This document shows positions 15,547 to 24,558 of a stretch of DNA of 64,000 nucleotides, in pieces. The first letter of the stretch is position 1. Each line of letters starts with the position of its first letter. The DNA comes from Gottfriedia acidiceleris (GTDB taxonomy: Bacteria; Bacillota; Bacilli; Bacillales; Bacillaceae_G), in the NCBI RefSeq assembly GCF_004138285.1, contig NZ_SCFN01000005.1, forward strand, positions 620,001 to 684,000, written 5' to 3'. A program made the position numbers and the translations under genes. The notes below the pieces were generated by a model. That model was not told the origin of the DNA. It saw only the letters and a list, made by a program, of their open reading frames with translations, and ran no database searches.

Positions 15547-16341
15547 ATGAATATATTTTTAAGAGAAATGAAGACATATCGTAAATCGATTATTTTTTGG
15601 TGTATCGGAATTGTTTTTTTAGTAGGTAGTGGAATGGCAAAATATAAAGCTACAGCTTCGAATGGTCAAATAACTGAACTTTTTAATCAAATGCCGAAAT
15701 CTCTTCAAGCTATAATGGGCTCAGGAGCACTAGATTTATCAAAGGCAAGCGGATATTTTGGCATCTTAGTTTTATATTTATATTTAATGGCAACGATTCA
15801 TGCGGCAATGCTAGGCGCTAATATAATTGCTAAAGAAGAGCGAGATAAAACAGCAGAGTTTTTATTTGTAAAACCTATTTCTAGAATTAAGATCATAACT
15901 TTTAAATTAATGAGTGCTCTAGTAAACATCCTTATTTTTAACGGTATTACTTGGATATCCAGTGTACTAATAGTAGGAAAGTATAGTAAAGGTGAAAATG
16001 TAAATGGTGATATAGGTGTGGTAATGGTCGGGATGTTTATTTTACAGCTATTATTTTTAGTAATAGGTTCGGCTATAGCTGCAGTTTGTAAAAATTCGAA
16101 AAAGGCTGCCTCTTATGCAACTGGTATTCTATTAATCACATTTATAATATCAATTGCAATTGATTTGAATGATCAGATTGAAGGGTTGAAATATCTTACA
16201 CCGTTTAAGTACTTTGAGGCGAAGGATATTATGTATGGTGGAGGATTTAATGGTATTTATACAACTATTTCGATCGGATTAATCATGATATTAACTATTG
16301 TCACGTATGTTTCGTTTAAGAAACGGGACTTACATTTGTAA
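15547..16341 (+). CDS. ABC-2 type permease, second paralogue
   Basis: This 264-residue permease shares plan and motifs with the preceding gene, including MNIFLREMKTYRKS at the N-terminus, the AKEERDKTAEFLFVKP coupling loop and a C-terminal YVSFKKRDLHL. The frame is open from a TTG at 15541, but ATG 15547 aligns with the paralogue start and has AGGTTGG just upstream, so I use it. It would pair with the first permease and the ATPase as a three-component exporter under TetR control. A terminator follows. Confidence 0.87.
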   Translation: MNIFLREMKTYRKSIIFWCIGIVFLVGSGMAKYKATASNGQITELFNQMPKSLQAIMGSGALDLSKASGYFGILVLYLYLMATIHAAMLGANIIAKEERDKTAEFLFVKPISRIKIITFKLMSALVNILIFNGITWISSVLIVGKYSKGENVNGDIGVVMVGMFILQLLFLVIGSAIAAVCKNSKKAASYATGILLITFIISIAIDLNDQIEGLKYLTPFKYFEAKDIMYGGGFNGIYTTISIGLIMILTIVTYVSFKKRDLHL

Positions 16342-16370
16342 GGAAAAGCAATTAAATAGAAGAATAAATT

Positions 16371-16419
16371 GTGTCAAAATCTAAGATAGGGATATTTTGG
16401 ATTTGTTGACACTTTTTTT
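16371..16419 (+). terminator. Terminator after ABC operon
   Basis: GTGTCAA at 16371 pairs with TTGACAC near 16406 with further inner pairing (ATC/GAT), followed by seven T residues. Confidence 0.8.
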
Positions 16420-16443
16420 ATTAAATATTATATTCAGAAAATA

Positions 16444-16472
16444 TTGACATATATTATTAATCGCAATACCTT
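16444..16472 (+). promoter_or_regulatory. Possible promoter of the kyn operon
   Basis: A consensus TTGACA at 16444-16449 lies about 65 bases before kynU. The element 17 bases on (TACCTT) is a poor -10, so the exact promoter is uncertain. Confidence 0.35.
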
Positions 16473-16513
16473 TAATATAGTAGGTTATTTCTTGCAAGGG
16501 GGAAAAAAAGGGG

Positions 16514-17788
16514 ATGTTTCAACCAACAAAAGAATTTGCAGAATTTCTAGATCAAAAAGATTCATTATCAAATTATCGTAGTGAGTTCTACTTACAACCA
16601 GGTACAATCTATTTAGATGGAAATTCTTTAGGACTGCTTTCAAAAAGAGCAGAACAAAGTTTACTAGATTTATTAGATTCATGGAAGACACTTGCAATCG
16701 ATGGATGGATGCAGGGCGATCATCCATGGTATTATTTTGCAGAAAAATTGGGAGCATTAAGTGCACCGTTAGTAGGGGCAAAAGAGAATGAAGTCATTGT
16801 AACTGGTTCAACAACTACAAATCTTCATCAATTAATTGCATCTTTTTATCACCCAAATGGTCAAAAAACGAAAATATTAGCGGATGAATTAAACTTTCCG
16901 TCAGATATTTATGCTATTCAAAGTCAATTAAAATTAAAGGGCTTTGATCCAGCAACTCACTTAATTCAAGTTAAAAGCCGTGATGGTCGAACAATTAGAG
17001 AAGAAGATATTATTGAAGCAATGACTGATGAAATTGCCTTAATTATTCTTCCAACTGTTTTATACCGAAGCGGTCAATTATTAGATATAGAGAGATTAAC
17101 AAAAGCTGCACATGAGCGTGGAATAACAATTGGTTTTGATGGATGCCATTCTGTTGGCGCAATCCCTCATCAGTTCCATGAATGGGACGTGGATTTTGCT
17201 TATTGGTGTAATTATAAGTATTTAAATAGTGGACCAGGTGGAGTGGGAAGCCTATTCGTTCACGAAAAGCATTTTGGAACTATGCCTGGATTAGCTGGTT
17301 GGTTCGGCTCAAATAAAGAAAAGCAGTTTGATATGAAGCATGATTTTGTCCCGTCTGATACAGTTGGTGCTTATCAAATCGGTACCCCGCATATTTTAAG
17401 CATGGCACCGCTTGTTGGCTCACTTGAAATGTATAAAGAAGCTACAATTGAGAGAATTCGCGAAAAGTCTTTACACAGTACAGCTTATTTAATGAGCTTA
17501 ATCAATGAAGAATTAAGTGACTTTGATTTTACAATTGGTAATCCACTCGAGGATTCATATCGAGGTGGACATGTTTGTCTTGAACACGATGATGCAGCAA
17601 GGATTTGTAAAGCATTAAAGTTAAATGGAATTGTTCCTGACTTTAGAGCACCAAACGTAATCAGATTAGCACCAATCGCATTTTATACTTCTTATGTTGA
17701 TGTTTGGAATAGTGTACAAATCTTAAAGAAAATCATGGTTGAGAAACAATATGAACAGTTTAAGAATGAACGAGAAATCATCGCTTAG
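16514..17788 (+). CDS. kynU: Kynureninase
   Basis: This 424-residue PLP enzyme cleaves kynurenine to anthranilate and alanine. [12 protein letters not shown] near the N-terminus, [10 protein letters not shown] (PLP phosphate region), the [10 protein letters not shown] block with the cofactor aspartate, and [13 protein letters not shown] with the PLP-binding Lys near residue 235 are diagnostic. Length matches bacterial KynU. AAGGGGGA lies upstream. It is the first gene of kynU-kynB-kynA, a complete tryptophan-to-anthranilate pathway. kynB begins 13 bases after its stop, with its ribosome binding site overlapping that stop. Confidence 0.95.
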   Translation: MFQPTKEFAEFLDQKDSLSNYRSEFYLQPGTIYLDGNSLGLLSKRAEQSLLDLLDSWKTLAIDGWMQGDHPWYYFAEKLGALSAPLVGAKENEVIVTGSTTTNLHQLIASFYHPNGQKTKILADELNFPSDIYAIQSQLKLKGFDPATHLIQVKSRDGRTIREEDIIEAMTDEIALIILPTVLYRSGQLLDIERLTKAAHERGITIGFDGCHSVGAIPHQFHEWDVDFAYWCNYKYLNSGPGGVGSLFVHEKHFGTMPGLAGWFGSNKEKQFDMKHDFVPSDTVGAYQIGTPHILSMAPLVGSLEMYKEATIERIREKSLHSTAYLMSLINEELSDFDFTIGNPLEDSYRGGHVCLEHDDAARICKALKLNGIVPDFRAPNVIRLAPIAFYTSYVDVWNSVQILKKIMVEKQYEQFKNEREIIA

Positions 17789-17801
17789 GAGTTGTAAGCC
17801 A

Positions 17802-18425
17802 ATGACGTTAATCGATATATCAAGAAGACTTGAAGATGGTATGCCTGTATGGCCAGGTGATACGAGTTTTTCATTCCAATTGAGTTGGACAAAAGAAGAA
17901 AGTGGCTCTGTTAATGTTGGTAAGTTAACTTTAAGTACTCACACAGGAACGCATATTGATGCGCCATTTCATTTTGATGAAAATGGTAAGAGAGTCATAG
18001 ATTTAGATCCTAATTTATATGTAGGGAATGCAAAAGTAATCGAGCTGATTGAAGTAGATAGCATTAAAAAGTCGGATTTAGAAACTTTTCAATTCGATGG
18101 TGTAGAACGTTTGTTAATTAAAACAAATTCATGGAAAAATGATAGCGTTTTCCCAGAGAGAATTCCACATATTGAAAAGGATGCAGCAGAGTTCTTACAT
18201 GAAAAAGGCGTTAAATTAGTTGGAGTAGATGTACCTTCAGTAGACCCACTTGATAGTAAGGAACTAGAAGCACATCATGCTCTTCATCATGCCGGTATTC
18301 ATATTCTCGAATCGATTGATTTAAGAAATGTAACTCCAGGTGAATATGAACTTATTGCATTACCGCTACCATTAACAGATGCAGATGGTAGTCCAGTACG
18401 AGCAGTTTTACGTAAATTAGTTTAG
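17802..18425 (+). CDS. kynB: Kynurenine formamidase
   Basis: This 207-residue metal-dependent cyclase-fold hydrolase converts N-formylkynurenine to kynurenine and formate. The metal motif HTGTHIDAPFHF (about 49-60) and a second cluster EAHHALHHAGIHILE (about 155-169) are those of KynB. An upstream in-frame start at 17739 would overlap kynU by 50 bases. ATG 17802 has TAGGAG twelve bases before it and gives the normal KynB length. Second gene of the operon, seven bases before the kynA ribosome binding region. Confidence 0.93.
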   Translation: MTLIDISRRLEDGMPVWPGDTSFSFQLSWTKEESGSVNVGKLTLSTHTGTHIDAPFHFDENGKRVIDLDPNLYVGNAKVIELIEVDSIKKSDLETFQFDGVERLLIKTNSWKNDSVFPERIPHIEKDAAEFLHEKGVKLVGVDVPSVDPLDSKELEAHHALHHAGIHILESIDLRNVTPGEYELIALPLPLTDADGSPVRAVLRKLV

Positions 18426-18438
18426 GGGGAAAATGGAA

Positions 18439-19137
18439 ATGACACAAGAGCAAAAAAAACTGACAGATTACGAGAAGTATATTCGAACAGAAGAATTATT
18501 AAGTTTACAAAAAGCTGACGAAGAATTATTTTGTCCAGATGAATTAACGTTTCAAACGGTTCATCAAATTGCTGAGTTACATTTTAAATTAATCATCCAA
18601 TCTATTCATTTTGCAGATAAACATATGCGTGCAAAAGAGATTACGAAAGCATCACATCACTTACAACGCATTAATAATCACCTAGTACATTTACCAGCAG
18701 TTTTTGATATGGTGAAACTAGTAAGTCCAAGTGACTATCATATAATTCGTTTAGCTTTAGGAAGAGGTAGCGGCCAAGATTCTCCAGGATTTAATGAAAT
18801 CTTAAAATTAGGTCCAACACTTTGGCAGCCTTTTAAAGAATTATTAGATGAAAATTTACTTACACCTGTTCAATTACATCAAGATGCAGCTAAAAACTTT
18901 GAGTTATTCCAATTAATGCAAGAATTGACTTGCTTCGATGAAAGATTCCAATCATTCCGCAGACAACATATTCAACTTGTTCGTCGCATGATTGGTATGA
19001 ATACAAAGAGCTTAAAAGGAGTACCAGCAGAAGCATTAGAACGTGCTGTACGATTTGAATTTTATCCTGAATTATGGCAAACGGTTTGTGATTTAACAGA
19101 TTTAACGGGATCAAGCTATAATCCAAAGCCACTTTAA
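18439..19137 (+). CDS. kynA: Tryptophan 2,3-dioxygenase
   Basis: This 232-residue heme enzyme opens the tryptophan indole ring to N-formylkynurenine, the first step of the pathway. TDYEKYIRTEELLSLQ, HQIAELHFKLI (distal pocket) and RGSGQDSPGFNEI (cofactor and substrate loop) are recognisable, and DLTGSSYNPKPL ends the protein. It is shorter than proteobacterial homologues (about 270-280) mainly at the N-terminus, as in other Bacillus enzymes. ATG 18439 is better placed from AGGGGG (nine bases) than ATG 18433 (three bases). Although it acts first biochemically, it is last in the operon. Confidence 0.93.
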   Translation: MTQEQKKLTDYEKYIRTEELLSLQKADEELFCPDELTFQTVHQIAELHFKLIIQSIHFADKHMRAKEITKASHHLQRINNHLVHLPAVFDMVKLVSPSDYHIIRLALGRGSGQDSPGFNEILKLGPTLWQPFKELLDENLLTPVQLHQDAAKNFELFQLMQELTCFDERFQSFRRQHIQLVRRMIGMNTKSLKGVPAEALERAVRFEFYPELWQTVCDLTDLTGSSYNPKPL

Positions 19138-19154
19138 TTAAAGTGGTATAATAG

Positions 19155-19193
19155 GAAAAAAACAGATTCGATTATTCGGATCTGTTTTTTTTT
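19155..19193 (+). terminator. Terminator of kyn operon
   Basis: AAAAAACAGAT and ATCTGTTTTTT flank a short imperfect centre; the T run is nine bases long. Confidence 0.9.
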
Positions 19194-19263
19194 ACTTAAA
19201 ATGGAAAAATTGCATTATGGGTATGATAAGCCCATAGATTTTTTATTAGAGCGGGGTGAGTTC

Positions 19264-20148
19264 ATGGAGAAAAATCTTCAAAAGCAATTAGACTTTGCTG
19301 CTTTTTTAAGTGTTATTTCCTACTTAGTTCTTGCGACAGTAAAAGTACTTGTTAGTTTTTATACAAATTCTAGTGCTCTTTTAGCAGATGGACTTAACAA
19401 TGTGACTGATATTGGTGCGACTTTGGCTGTATTTATCGGAATAAGAATCGCAAGAAAACCGAGAGATTTAGACCATCCTTATGGACATTCAAGAGCAGAG
19501 CAAATAGCTACTCTAATTGCGTCTTTTATAATGATGTCAGTTGGTTTACAGGTTATTATTGAAAATATTCGATCACTTTTCGTTGGAGAATTTGAGACTC
19601 CAAATAGACTAGCAGCTGTAGTGGCATTTGCTTCTGGAATTTTTATGTTTGGCATTTACTTTTACAATAATAAAGTTGCCAAGAGAACGAAGAGTAAAGG
19701 GCTTGAGGCATCAGCAAAAGATAATTTTTCCGATGCATTAGTTAGCTTCGGAACGACGATTGGTGTTCTGGGTGCTTCGATTGGTTTTCCTATTATCGAT
19801 CCAATCGTGGCTATTTTAGTAGGTGTTATTATTTGCAAAACAGCATGGGAGATTTTTTATGATGCAACCCTCCTATTAACGGATGGATTCGATCCAGAAG
19901 AAATGAATCTCTTTACTGAAACAGTTGATAAAGTACCAGGTGTACATAAAGTTGTAGATTTAAGAGCAAGAATGTATGGAAATACAACAATCGCAGATGT
20001 AGTCATTGAAGTAGACGGTGGAATAGATGTGAGTAAAAGTCACGGCATCACAGACCAAATTGAAATGATTTTAAGCGAACAACATGGAATTCAATATACA
20101 CATATTCATGTTGAGCCATTAAGGTCAGGGAGAGCAGGAAAGGATTAA
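19264..20148 (+). CDS. Cation diffusion facilitator, probable Mn2+ exporter
   Basis: This 294-residue CDF protein has six transmembrane helices (to about residue 190) and a cytoplasmic C-terminal domain. The helix-2 metal motif reads ADGLNNVTD (N-x3-D) and the helix-5 motif DNFSD (D-x3-D). Zinc exporters of the family have H-x3-D; Asn/Asp sites are characteristic of Mn exporters such as MntE and Bacillus MneP/MneS, so manganese is the likely substrate. DHPYGHSRAE follows helix 2 as expected. ATG 19264 has GGGGTGAG upstream and is preferred to the longer frame from 19201, which begins close to the kyn terminator. Confidence 0.88.
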   Translation: MEKNLQKQLDFAAFLSVISYLVLATVKVLVSFYTNSSALLADGLNNVTDIGATLAVFIGIRIARKPRDLDHPYGHSRAEQIATLIASFIMMSVGLQVIIENIRSLFVGEFETPNRLAAVVAFASGIFMFGIYFYNNKVAKRTKSKGLEASAKDNFSDALVSFGTTIGVLGASIGFPIIDPIVAILVGVIICKTAWEIFYDATLLLTDGFDPEEMNLFTETVDKVPGVHKVVDLRARMYGNTTIADVVIEVDGGIDVSKSHGITDQIEMILSEQHGIQYTHIHVEPLRSGRAGKD

Positions 20149-20163
20149 GACTGATAAAACGGG

Positions 20164-20206
20164 AAAGGGGATCGGAAAAGAATTTAAACTTTTTCGATCC
20201 TCTTTC
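20164..20206. terminator. Bidirectional terminator (CDF / ABC permease)
   Basis: AAAGGGGATCG-G-AAAAG pairs with CTTTT-T-CGATCCTCTTT, lying between convergent genes. Confidence 0.88.
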
Positions 20207-20209
20207 TAT

Positions 20210-21202
20210 TTAATTCATATCTTGCTTAATAAATACGATGAAAGAGATTAGTAAAGCTGATATTCCCCATATTGATAAATTCATAAGAGAGAAGTGCATG
20301 TTTAATCCCTCAATGGAAGGGAGTTGACCGGCTAAGTAGTCAGTTAGGCCAAGGTTTACACTAAAGAAGTATTTTGCTCCTGACCATGATGTAGCTAGTC
20401 CGCTTAGAACGCTTCCTGTTATTAAAGCGGCTAGCATAATTCCCATTGCAGCGGGTGTAGTTCGAACTAATACGGATACCATAAATGAAAGAGTACCAAT
20501 TATAATACATACAAACCAAGCAAGTCCAAATGCCATTATGATGTATTGCCATTGGGGAATCAGTTGAACTGAATCAGTTATTAGCTGGTTATTTTTGATG
20601 ACAAATCCTGTTAACACAGGTACTGTCCAGCCTTTAAAGCTGAAAACAAATCCTGAAACGACATAAGCCAATACGCCGTATAGAACGAGAAGAAAAGAGA
20701 TTAATAAACAAATCGATATGTATTTACTAAGTAAGACCTTCCATCTTTTAATGGGGCGGGTTAGTAGTATTTTTATCGTACCATCGCTTCGCTCACCAGA
20801 TATAATATCGATTGTGATGACCATGACCAATAAAGGTAGAAGTAGCCACCCAATACTTTGTTCAATTAATTTTCGTATAAACGTAGGAGCACCAGGCGTA
20901 GTAGGATTTATGTCGTTATCCAAATAATATTGCTCTTGATCAATTTGAACCTTTAACCAACTTTTCCATTCTTCAGGTATTCCTGATGAATTTAATCTAT
21001 TTTGTTGGTCGACTATTTTTTGTTGAAGTGCTACTTTCCAATTGTCGGTCCCAAGTCTTTTAATTGTTTCTTCAGTTTGCTGCAGTTGAGCATAAACAAA
21101 AATAGGGATTAGCACTGCTAAAATGAAAAAGATAACAAATATTCTTCTTTTCCTTACCATTTTTTCAATTTCGTTAAAGACGAGTCTAATTAGTTCAGCC
21201 AC
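20210..21202 (-). CDS. ABC-2 type transporter permease
   Basis: This 330-residue permease has one N-terminal helix, a 90-residue charged extracytoplasmic loop (about 38-125) and five C-terminal helices. The coupling loop is LLTRPIKRWKVLLSKY. This is the BcrB/ABC-2 plan also seen in the gene at 11680. The start is GTG with GGAGG eight bases upstream, inside the 3' end of the ATPase gene (8-base overlap). It is the last gene of a three-gene minus-strand operon with an ATPase and an SGNH hydrolase. Substrate unknown. Confidence 0.87.
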   Translation of the reverse strand: MAELIRLVFNEIEKMVRKRRIFVIFFILAVLIPIFVYAQLQQTEETIKRLGTDNWKVALQQKIVDQQNRLNSSGIPEEWKSWLKVQIDQEQYYLDNDINPTTPGAPTFIRKLIEQSIGWLLLPLLVMVITIDIISGERSDGTIKILLTRPIKRWKVLLSKYISICLLISFLLVLYGVLAYVVSGFVFSFKGWTVPVLTGFVIKNNQLITDSVQLIPQWQYIIMAFGLAWFVCIIIGTLSFMVSVLVRTTPAAMGIMLAALITGSVLSGLATSWSGAKYFFSVNLGLTDYLAGQLPSIEGLNMHFSLMNLSIWGISALLISFIVFIKQDMN

Positions 21203-22112
21203 GAACTTCGCCTCCAGTCATTTCCATGAATAAATCTTCCAATGTTTCAGACATTGTTTTAACGCCATTCACTTGCACATCTTCTGCTACGAATTGTTGA
21301 ATGACCTCATTAATTTTGAGAGGCGACATTCGGCACAGTATAAGCTCATCCTTTACTAAGATATCTTGAATCGTAGAATCCTTTTTTAATAAATCTAGCG
21401 CTTTTTGTATTGGAGAAACTCGCCACTCAACTCTCTCAGCAGCTTCCTTTACTAATTCTTTTACTGTTGAAACTCTAACCATTTTCCCTTTATTTATAAT
21501 TCCTACTCGGTCACAAATCATTTCGATTTCACTTAATAAATGACTTGAAATAAATACACTTATATTTTGTTCTTTTACAAGCAAATGAATAAATTCACGT
21601 AATTCACGAATACCTGCTGGGTCTAATCCATTAGTTGGTTCATCTAAAATAAGAAGTTTTGGGCTTCCAAGTAATGCTTGAGCAATCCCCAATCTTTGTT
21701 TCATTCCGAGTGAATACGTTTTTACTTTTTCATGAATTCGATCAGTTAATTTTACTAAATTTACAACTTCACTTATTTTTTTATCATCTTTTATTCCTAA
21801 CATTCTCGCAAATTGATTTAGATTTTCCCATCCGGTTAAATAACCGTATAATTCTGGATTCTCTACAATACATCCAATTTGTCGCATCGCTTCTTTGAAA
21901 TGAGTTTTAACAGGATAACCGGCGATTTCGATTGTTCCTTTTGTTGGTTTAATTAATCCGACTAGCATTCGAATTGTTGTTGTTTTTCCAGCTCCATTTG
22001 GACCTAGAAAGCCAAACACTTCACCTTCATGAACTTCAAATGAAATTTTATCGACTAGTACTTTTCCTTTGATGCTTTTTGTAACGCCATCTAATTTAAG
22101 AACTTTATTCAT
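21195..22112 (-). CDS. ABC transporter ATP-binding protein (BcrA-type)
   Basis: This 305-residue ATPase has Walker A GPNGAGKTT, signature YSLGMKQRLG, Walker B LLILDEPTNGLDPAG and H-loop SSHLLSEIE. The C-terminal domain starts near residue 215. It is closely related to the ATPase at 10770-11693, suggesting a duplicated exporter family. GAGGTGAG lies before ATG 22112. A GTG nine bases further upstream overlaps that ribosome binding site and is a less likely start. It overlaps the SGNH hydrolase gene by eight bases, showing translational coupling. Confidence 0.9.
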   Translation of the reverse strand: MNKVLKLDGVTKSIKGKVLVDKISFEVHEGEVFGFLGPNGAGKTTTIRMLVGLIKPTKGTIEIAGYPVKTHFKEAMRQIGCIVENPELYGYLTGWENLNQFARMLGIKDDKKISEVVNLVKLTDRIHEKVKTYSLGMKQRLGIAQALLGSPKLLILDEPTNGLDPAGIRELREFIHLLVKEQNISVFISSHLLSEIEMICDRVGIINKGKMVRVSTVKELVKEAAERVEWRVSPIQKALDLLKKDSTIQDILVKDELILCRMSPLKINEVIQQFVAEDVQVNGVKTMSETLEDLFMEMTGGEVRG

Positions 22113-22923
22113 TCGACTCACCTCGAAGCTGACTTCCTATTTTACTATTTAAGCGATTTGCCATTTCAATATAACCGTCTTTGTTCGGATGAAAATGGTC
22201 AGTGTACAAATATTTCTTTTCTTCGTTAAAAAATAAATCGAATGTTGGAATGACGTATGCATTATTAGTTTGAAGAACCGATAATTCGAGTAGATTGTTC
22301 CATCTAGATATAAAGCTTGATGATTCATCTAAACCTTGAACATTATGAAATGGATTATAATAACCAAACGCATAAATAGATGCTGTAGCATTTTTTTGAC
22401 GTATTAGTTTAAAAATTGATTGTAGATTATTTTTAAACGTTTTTTCATCTGGTCGATATGTCTTTAAATATTGTTCGTTTAATTGATTAGCGCCAGGAAA
22501 TAAATCATTACTTCCAATGGAAAGGACGATTATGTCCGCAGAGCCAATCGTTTCTTGTATATTTTTTTTCTTTAAATCGTTAAGTAAATTTGATGTTTTT
22601 GCCCCACTAACAGCTAAATTAGTGATCGTTGTTGATTGTTTATATTCTTTTTGAAGAGTGGTTTTTAATCTTCCTACATAACCTGTTCCTTCATCATCAC
22701 CGACACCACGTGTAAGTGAGTCTCCTAATGCAACAATCTTCAGTTTATTGTTTTTGTGAATACTGTCATTTTGATTATTTTTCTGTGCATTATTATTCAC
22801 GATTAGTTTGCTTTTTTGTGGATTTAAAACGGTATAAGCACCTTTCACGAAGCCATATGATAATAAAAGGAAACATAGTAATGAAATGAACATGATAAAC
22901 CGAACAAAATTATTGTATTTCAA
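22105..22923 (-). CDS. SGNH/GDSL-family hydrolase, membrane-anchored
   Basis: This 272-residue protein has an N-terminal signal anchor (about 8-28) and an extracytoplasmic SGNH esterase domain. Catalytic blocks are ALGDSLTRG (Ser near 69), the Gly of AVSGAKTSN, GSNDLF (Asn) and the C-terminal DHFHPN (Asp and His). Such enzymes are lipases, esterases or deacetylases acting on lipids or cell-wall glycans. It leads an operon with a BcrAB-like transporter, which suggests a joint role at the envelope, perhaps modifying or clearing a substrate of the pump. The start is TTG 22923 with GGTGG eight bases upstream. Confidence 0.88.
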   Translation of the reverse strand: MKYNNFVRFIMFISLLCFLLLSYGFVKGAYTVLNPQKSKLIVNNNAQKNNQNDSIHKNNKLKIVALGDSLTRGVGDDEGTGYVGRLKTTLQKEYKQSTTITNLAVSGAKTSNLLNDLKKKNIQETIGSADIIVLSIGSNDLFPGANQLNEQYLKTYRPDEKTFKNNLQSIFKLIRQKNATASIYAFGYYNPFHNVQGLDESSSFISRWNNLLELSVLQTNNAYVIPTFDLFFNEEKKYLYTDHFHPNKDGYIEMANRLNSKIGSQLRGESNE

Positions 22924-22995
22924 ATTTCACACCACCAAAAAAGGAAAAATTTTCATTATAAAATCATTATTACCATAATAAAATTAGATTTGCAC

Positions 22996-23029
22996 GAAAA
23001 AACCTGTCCTCAAAAAAAGAAGACAGGTA
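22996..23029 (-). terminator. Terminator of FNT transporter gene
   Basis: On the minus strand, ACCTGTC pairs with GACAGGT and is followed by six T residues. Confidence 0.8.
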
Positions 23030-23037
23030 GATTAAGT

Positions 23038-23841
23038 TTACGAAACGCGTTTTAATTCTTTTACTTCTAATTTACGTTCATTATTCAAGAAGTAATATGT
23101 CATTCCGACACCAAGAGAACCACCTACAATATTTCCGAATGTAACTGGAATTAAATTATGCAATACATCACTAAACGTAAAGCCTACATTATGTGGCATA
23201 ATATAAGATAATGTAAAGACGGCAATATTTGCGATACTATGTTCATAACCAGAGAAGAAGAAAGCGAATACTAATAAAAAGATGAGTAGCATCTTTGCTA
23301 GATCATCTTTAAATCTAGTTGGTAAAAAACAAGCAAGACAGACAAGCCAATTACATAAAACACCTTTAAAAAATAAGTGGAAAAATGATGCGTGAATTTT
23401 ATGGTCAACTACACCAGTTAAAAAATGATCGGCAGGAAAATCTTTTGCTAAACCTGTTAAAAAATAAATAATCGCAAAAATAAATGCTCCAATAATATTG
23501 CCTGAGTAACATGCAATCCAGTTTTTTACTAAATCTAGTTTTGAAGTTCTTTTAGCTAATGTTGAGAAGGTAAAATACATCGTATTACTAGTAAATAACT
23601 CTCCACCACCATAGATAATCATAATTAATGCTGTAGAGAAAATGAGTGGATATGCTACAGATGAAAATGGTGAATTTTGCAATCTAAATAATTCTGCTAA
23701 TTTTAAGCAGACGATCAGAATAAAGCTTATATAAATAGAAGCTAAGGCAGCACGAGTTAAATATTTAATTAAGCTTTGATCTAGTATTTTCTTTTTTTTA
23801 AGAGCTAAATCAATACAATATTGGATACTATCTCGTTCCAA
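23038..23841 (-). CDS. Formate/nitrite transporter family channel
   Basis: This 267-residue FNT family protein is expected to have six helices and to assemble as a pentameric channel for small monovalent anions. GGELFTSNTMYF, CYSGNIIGA and SGYEHSIANIAVF (central-pore His) are the family landmarks, and GNIVGGSLGVG lies near the C-terminus. Whether it moves formate, nitrite or another anion cannot be told; no nitrite reductase or pyruvate-formate lyase gene is adjacent. The nearest B. subtilis relative is probably YwcJ. The start is TTG 23841 with AAGGAGTGA upstream. Confidence 0.9.
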   Translation of the reverse strand: MERDSIQYCIDLALKKKKILDQSLIKYLTRAALASIYISFILIVCLKLAELFRLQNSPFSSVAYPLIFSTALIMIIYGGGELFTSNTMYFTFSTLAKRTSKLDLVKNWIACYSGNIIGAFIFAIIYFLTGLAKDFPADHFLTGVVDHKIHASFFHLFFKGVLCNWLVCLACFLPTRFKDDLAKMLLIFLLVFAFFFSGYEHSIANIAVFTLSYIMPHNVGFTFSDVLHNLIPVTFGNIVGGSLGVGMTYYFLNNERKLEVKELKRVS

Positions 23842-24105
23842 ATGAGTTCACTCCTTAGTCGAACTTTATAAACACATACATAGTATACAAACAAAAAATG
23901 AATAAAAGTTTGTGAAAATATGAACAAATTATGAAATTGAATTAGTTATATACTATTTATTATTTTTACTTTACATTTTTTAATAATCATCTTAATACTG
24001 GTTGAAGATATAATATAATTTCATAGTAAACAGGTTTAGGTAAAAAAAGGAAAGATTCAAATTGGATTTTGAAAACTTAATAATAAAATGGAGAGGTGAT
24101 TTCGT

Positions 24106-24369
24106 TTGGAAAATGAATTTGAAGCAAAATTTGATGCGTTACTAAAAAAATACACAGAATTGTTATTAGGAGATTGGTCAGAGGAAAAACAAGAAAAAGT
24201 GGAAAAGTGGGTTATGTATACATACATATCAAAATCAATGCCCGCATTAGTAAAACATTGGAATGATACTTATCCTCAAGCTAAAGAAGAAATGGTAAAT
24301 CTCATAAAAGAAATTAAAGTATTAAATGACCAACATAGAGAGAATATAGCGAACAAAAATAAGCAATAA
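24106..24369 (+). CDS. DUF2573 family protein (YusU-like)
   Basis: This 87-residue, highly charged and largely helical cytoplasmic protein includes KFDALLKKYTELLLGD and MYTYISKSMPALVKHWND. These match my recollection of the DUF2573 family, to which B. subtilis YusU belongs. No function is known. The start is TTG with GGAGAGGTGAT just upstream. Its position next to the fadM-fadNAE block agrees with the yus neighbourhood of B. subtilis. Confidence 0.65.
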   Translation: MENEFEAKFDALLKKYTELLLGDWSEEKQEKVEKWVMYTYISKSMPALVKHWNDTYPQAKEEMVNLIKEIKVLNDQHRENIANKNKQ

Positions 24370-24558
24370 TAATTATCCATAAATTTCAAAGATGACTATA
24401 GTCACAAATTATGATAATATAATATTTAGTAAGGGCATACATTTCTCAATAAACAAAATTCGACAAATTATTAAAAAATTGTTTTAACAAAATTCATTAA
24501 ATGATACATTTATTATAGATAGAGAGAAAAGTAAAGTTTAAATTTTGGGGGTTAGGTA

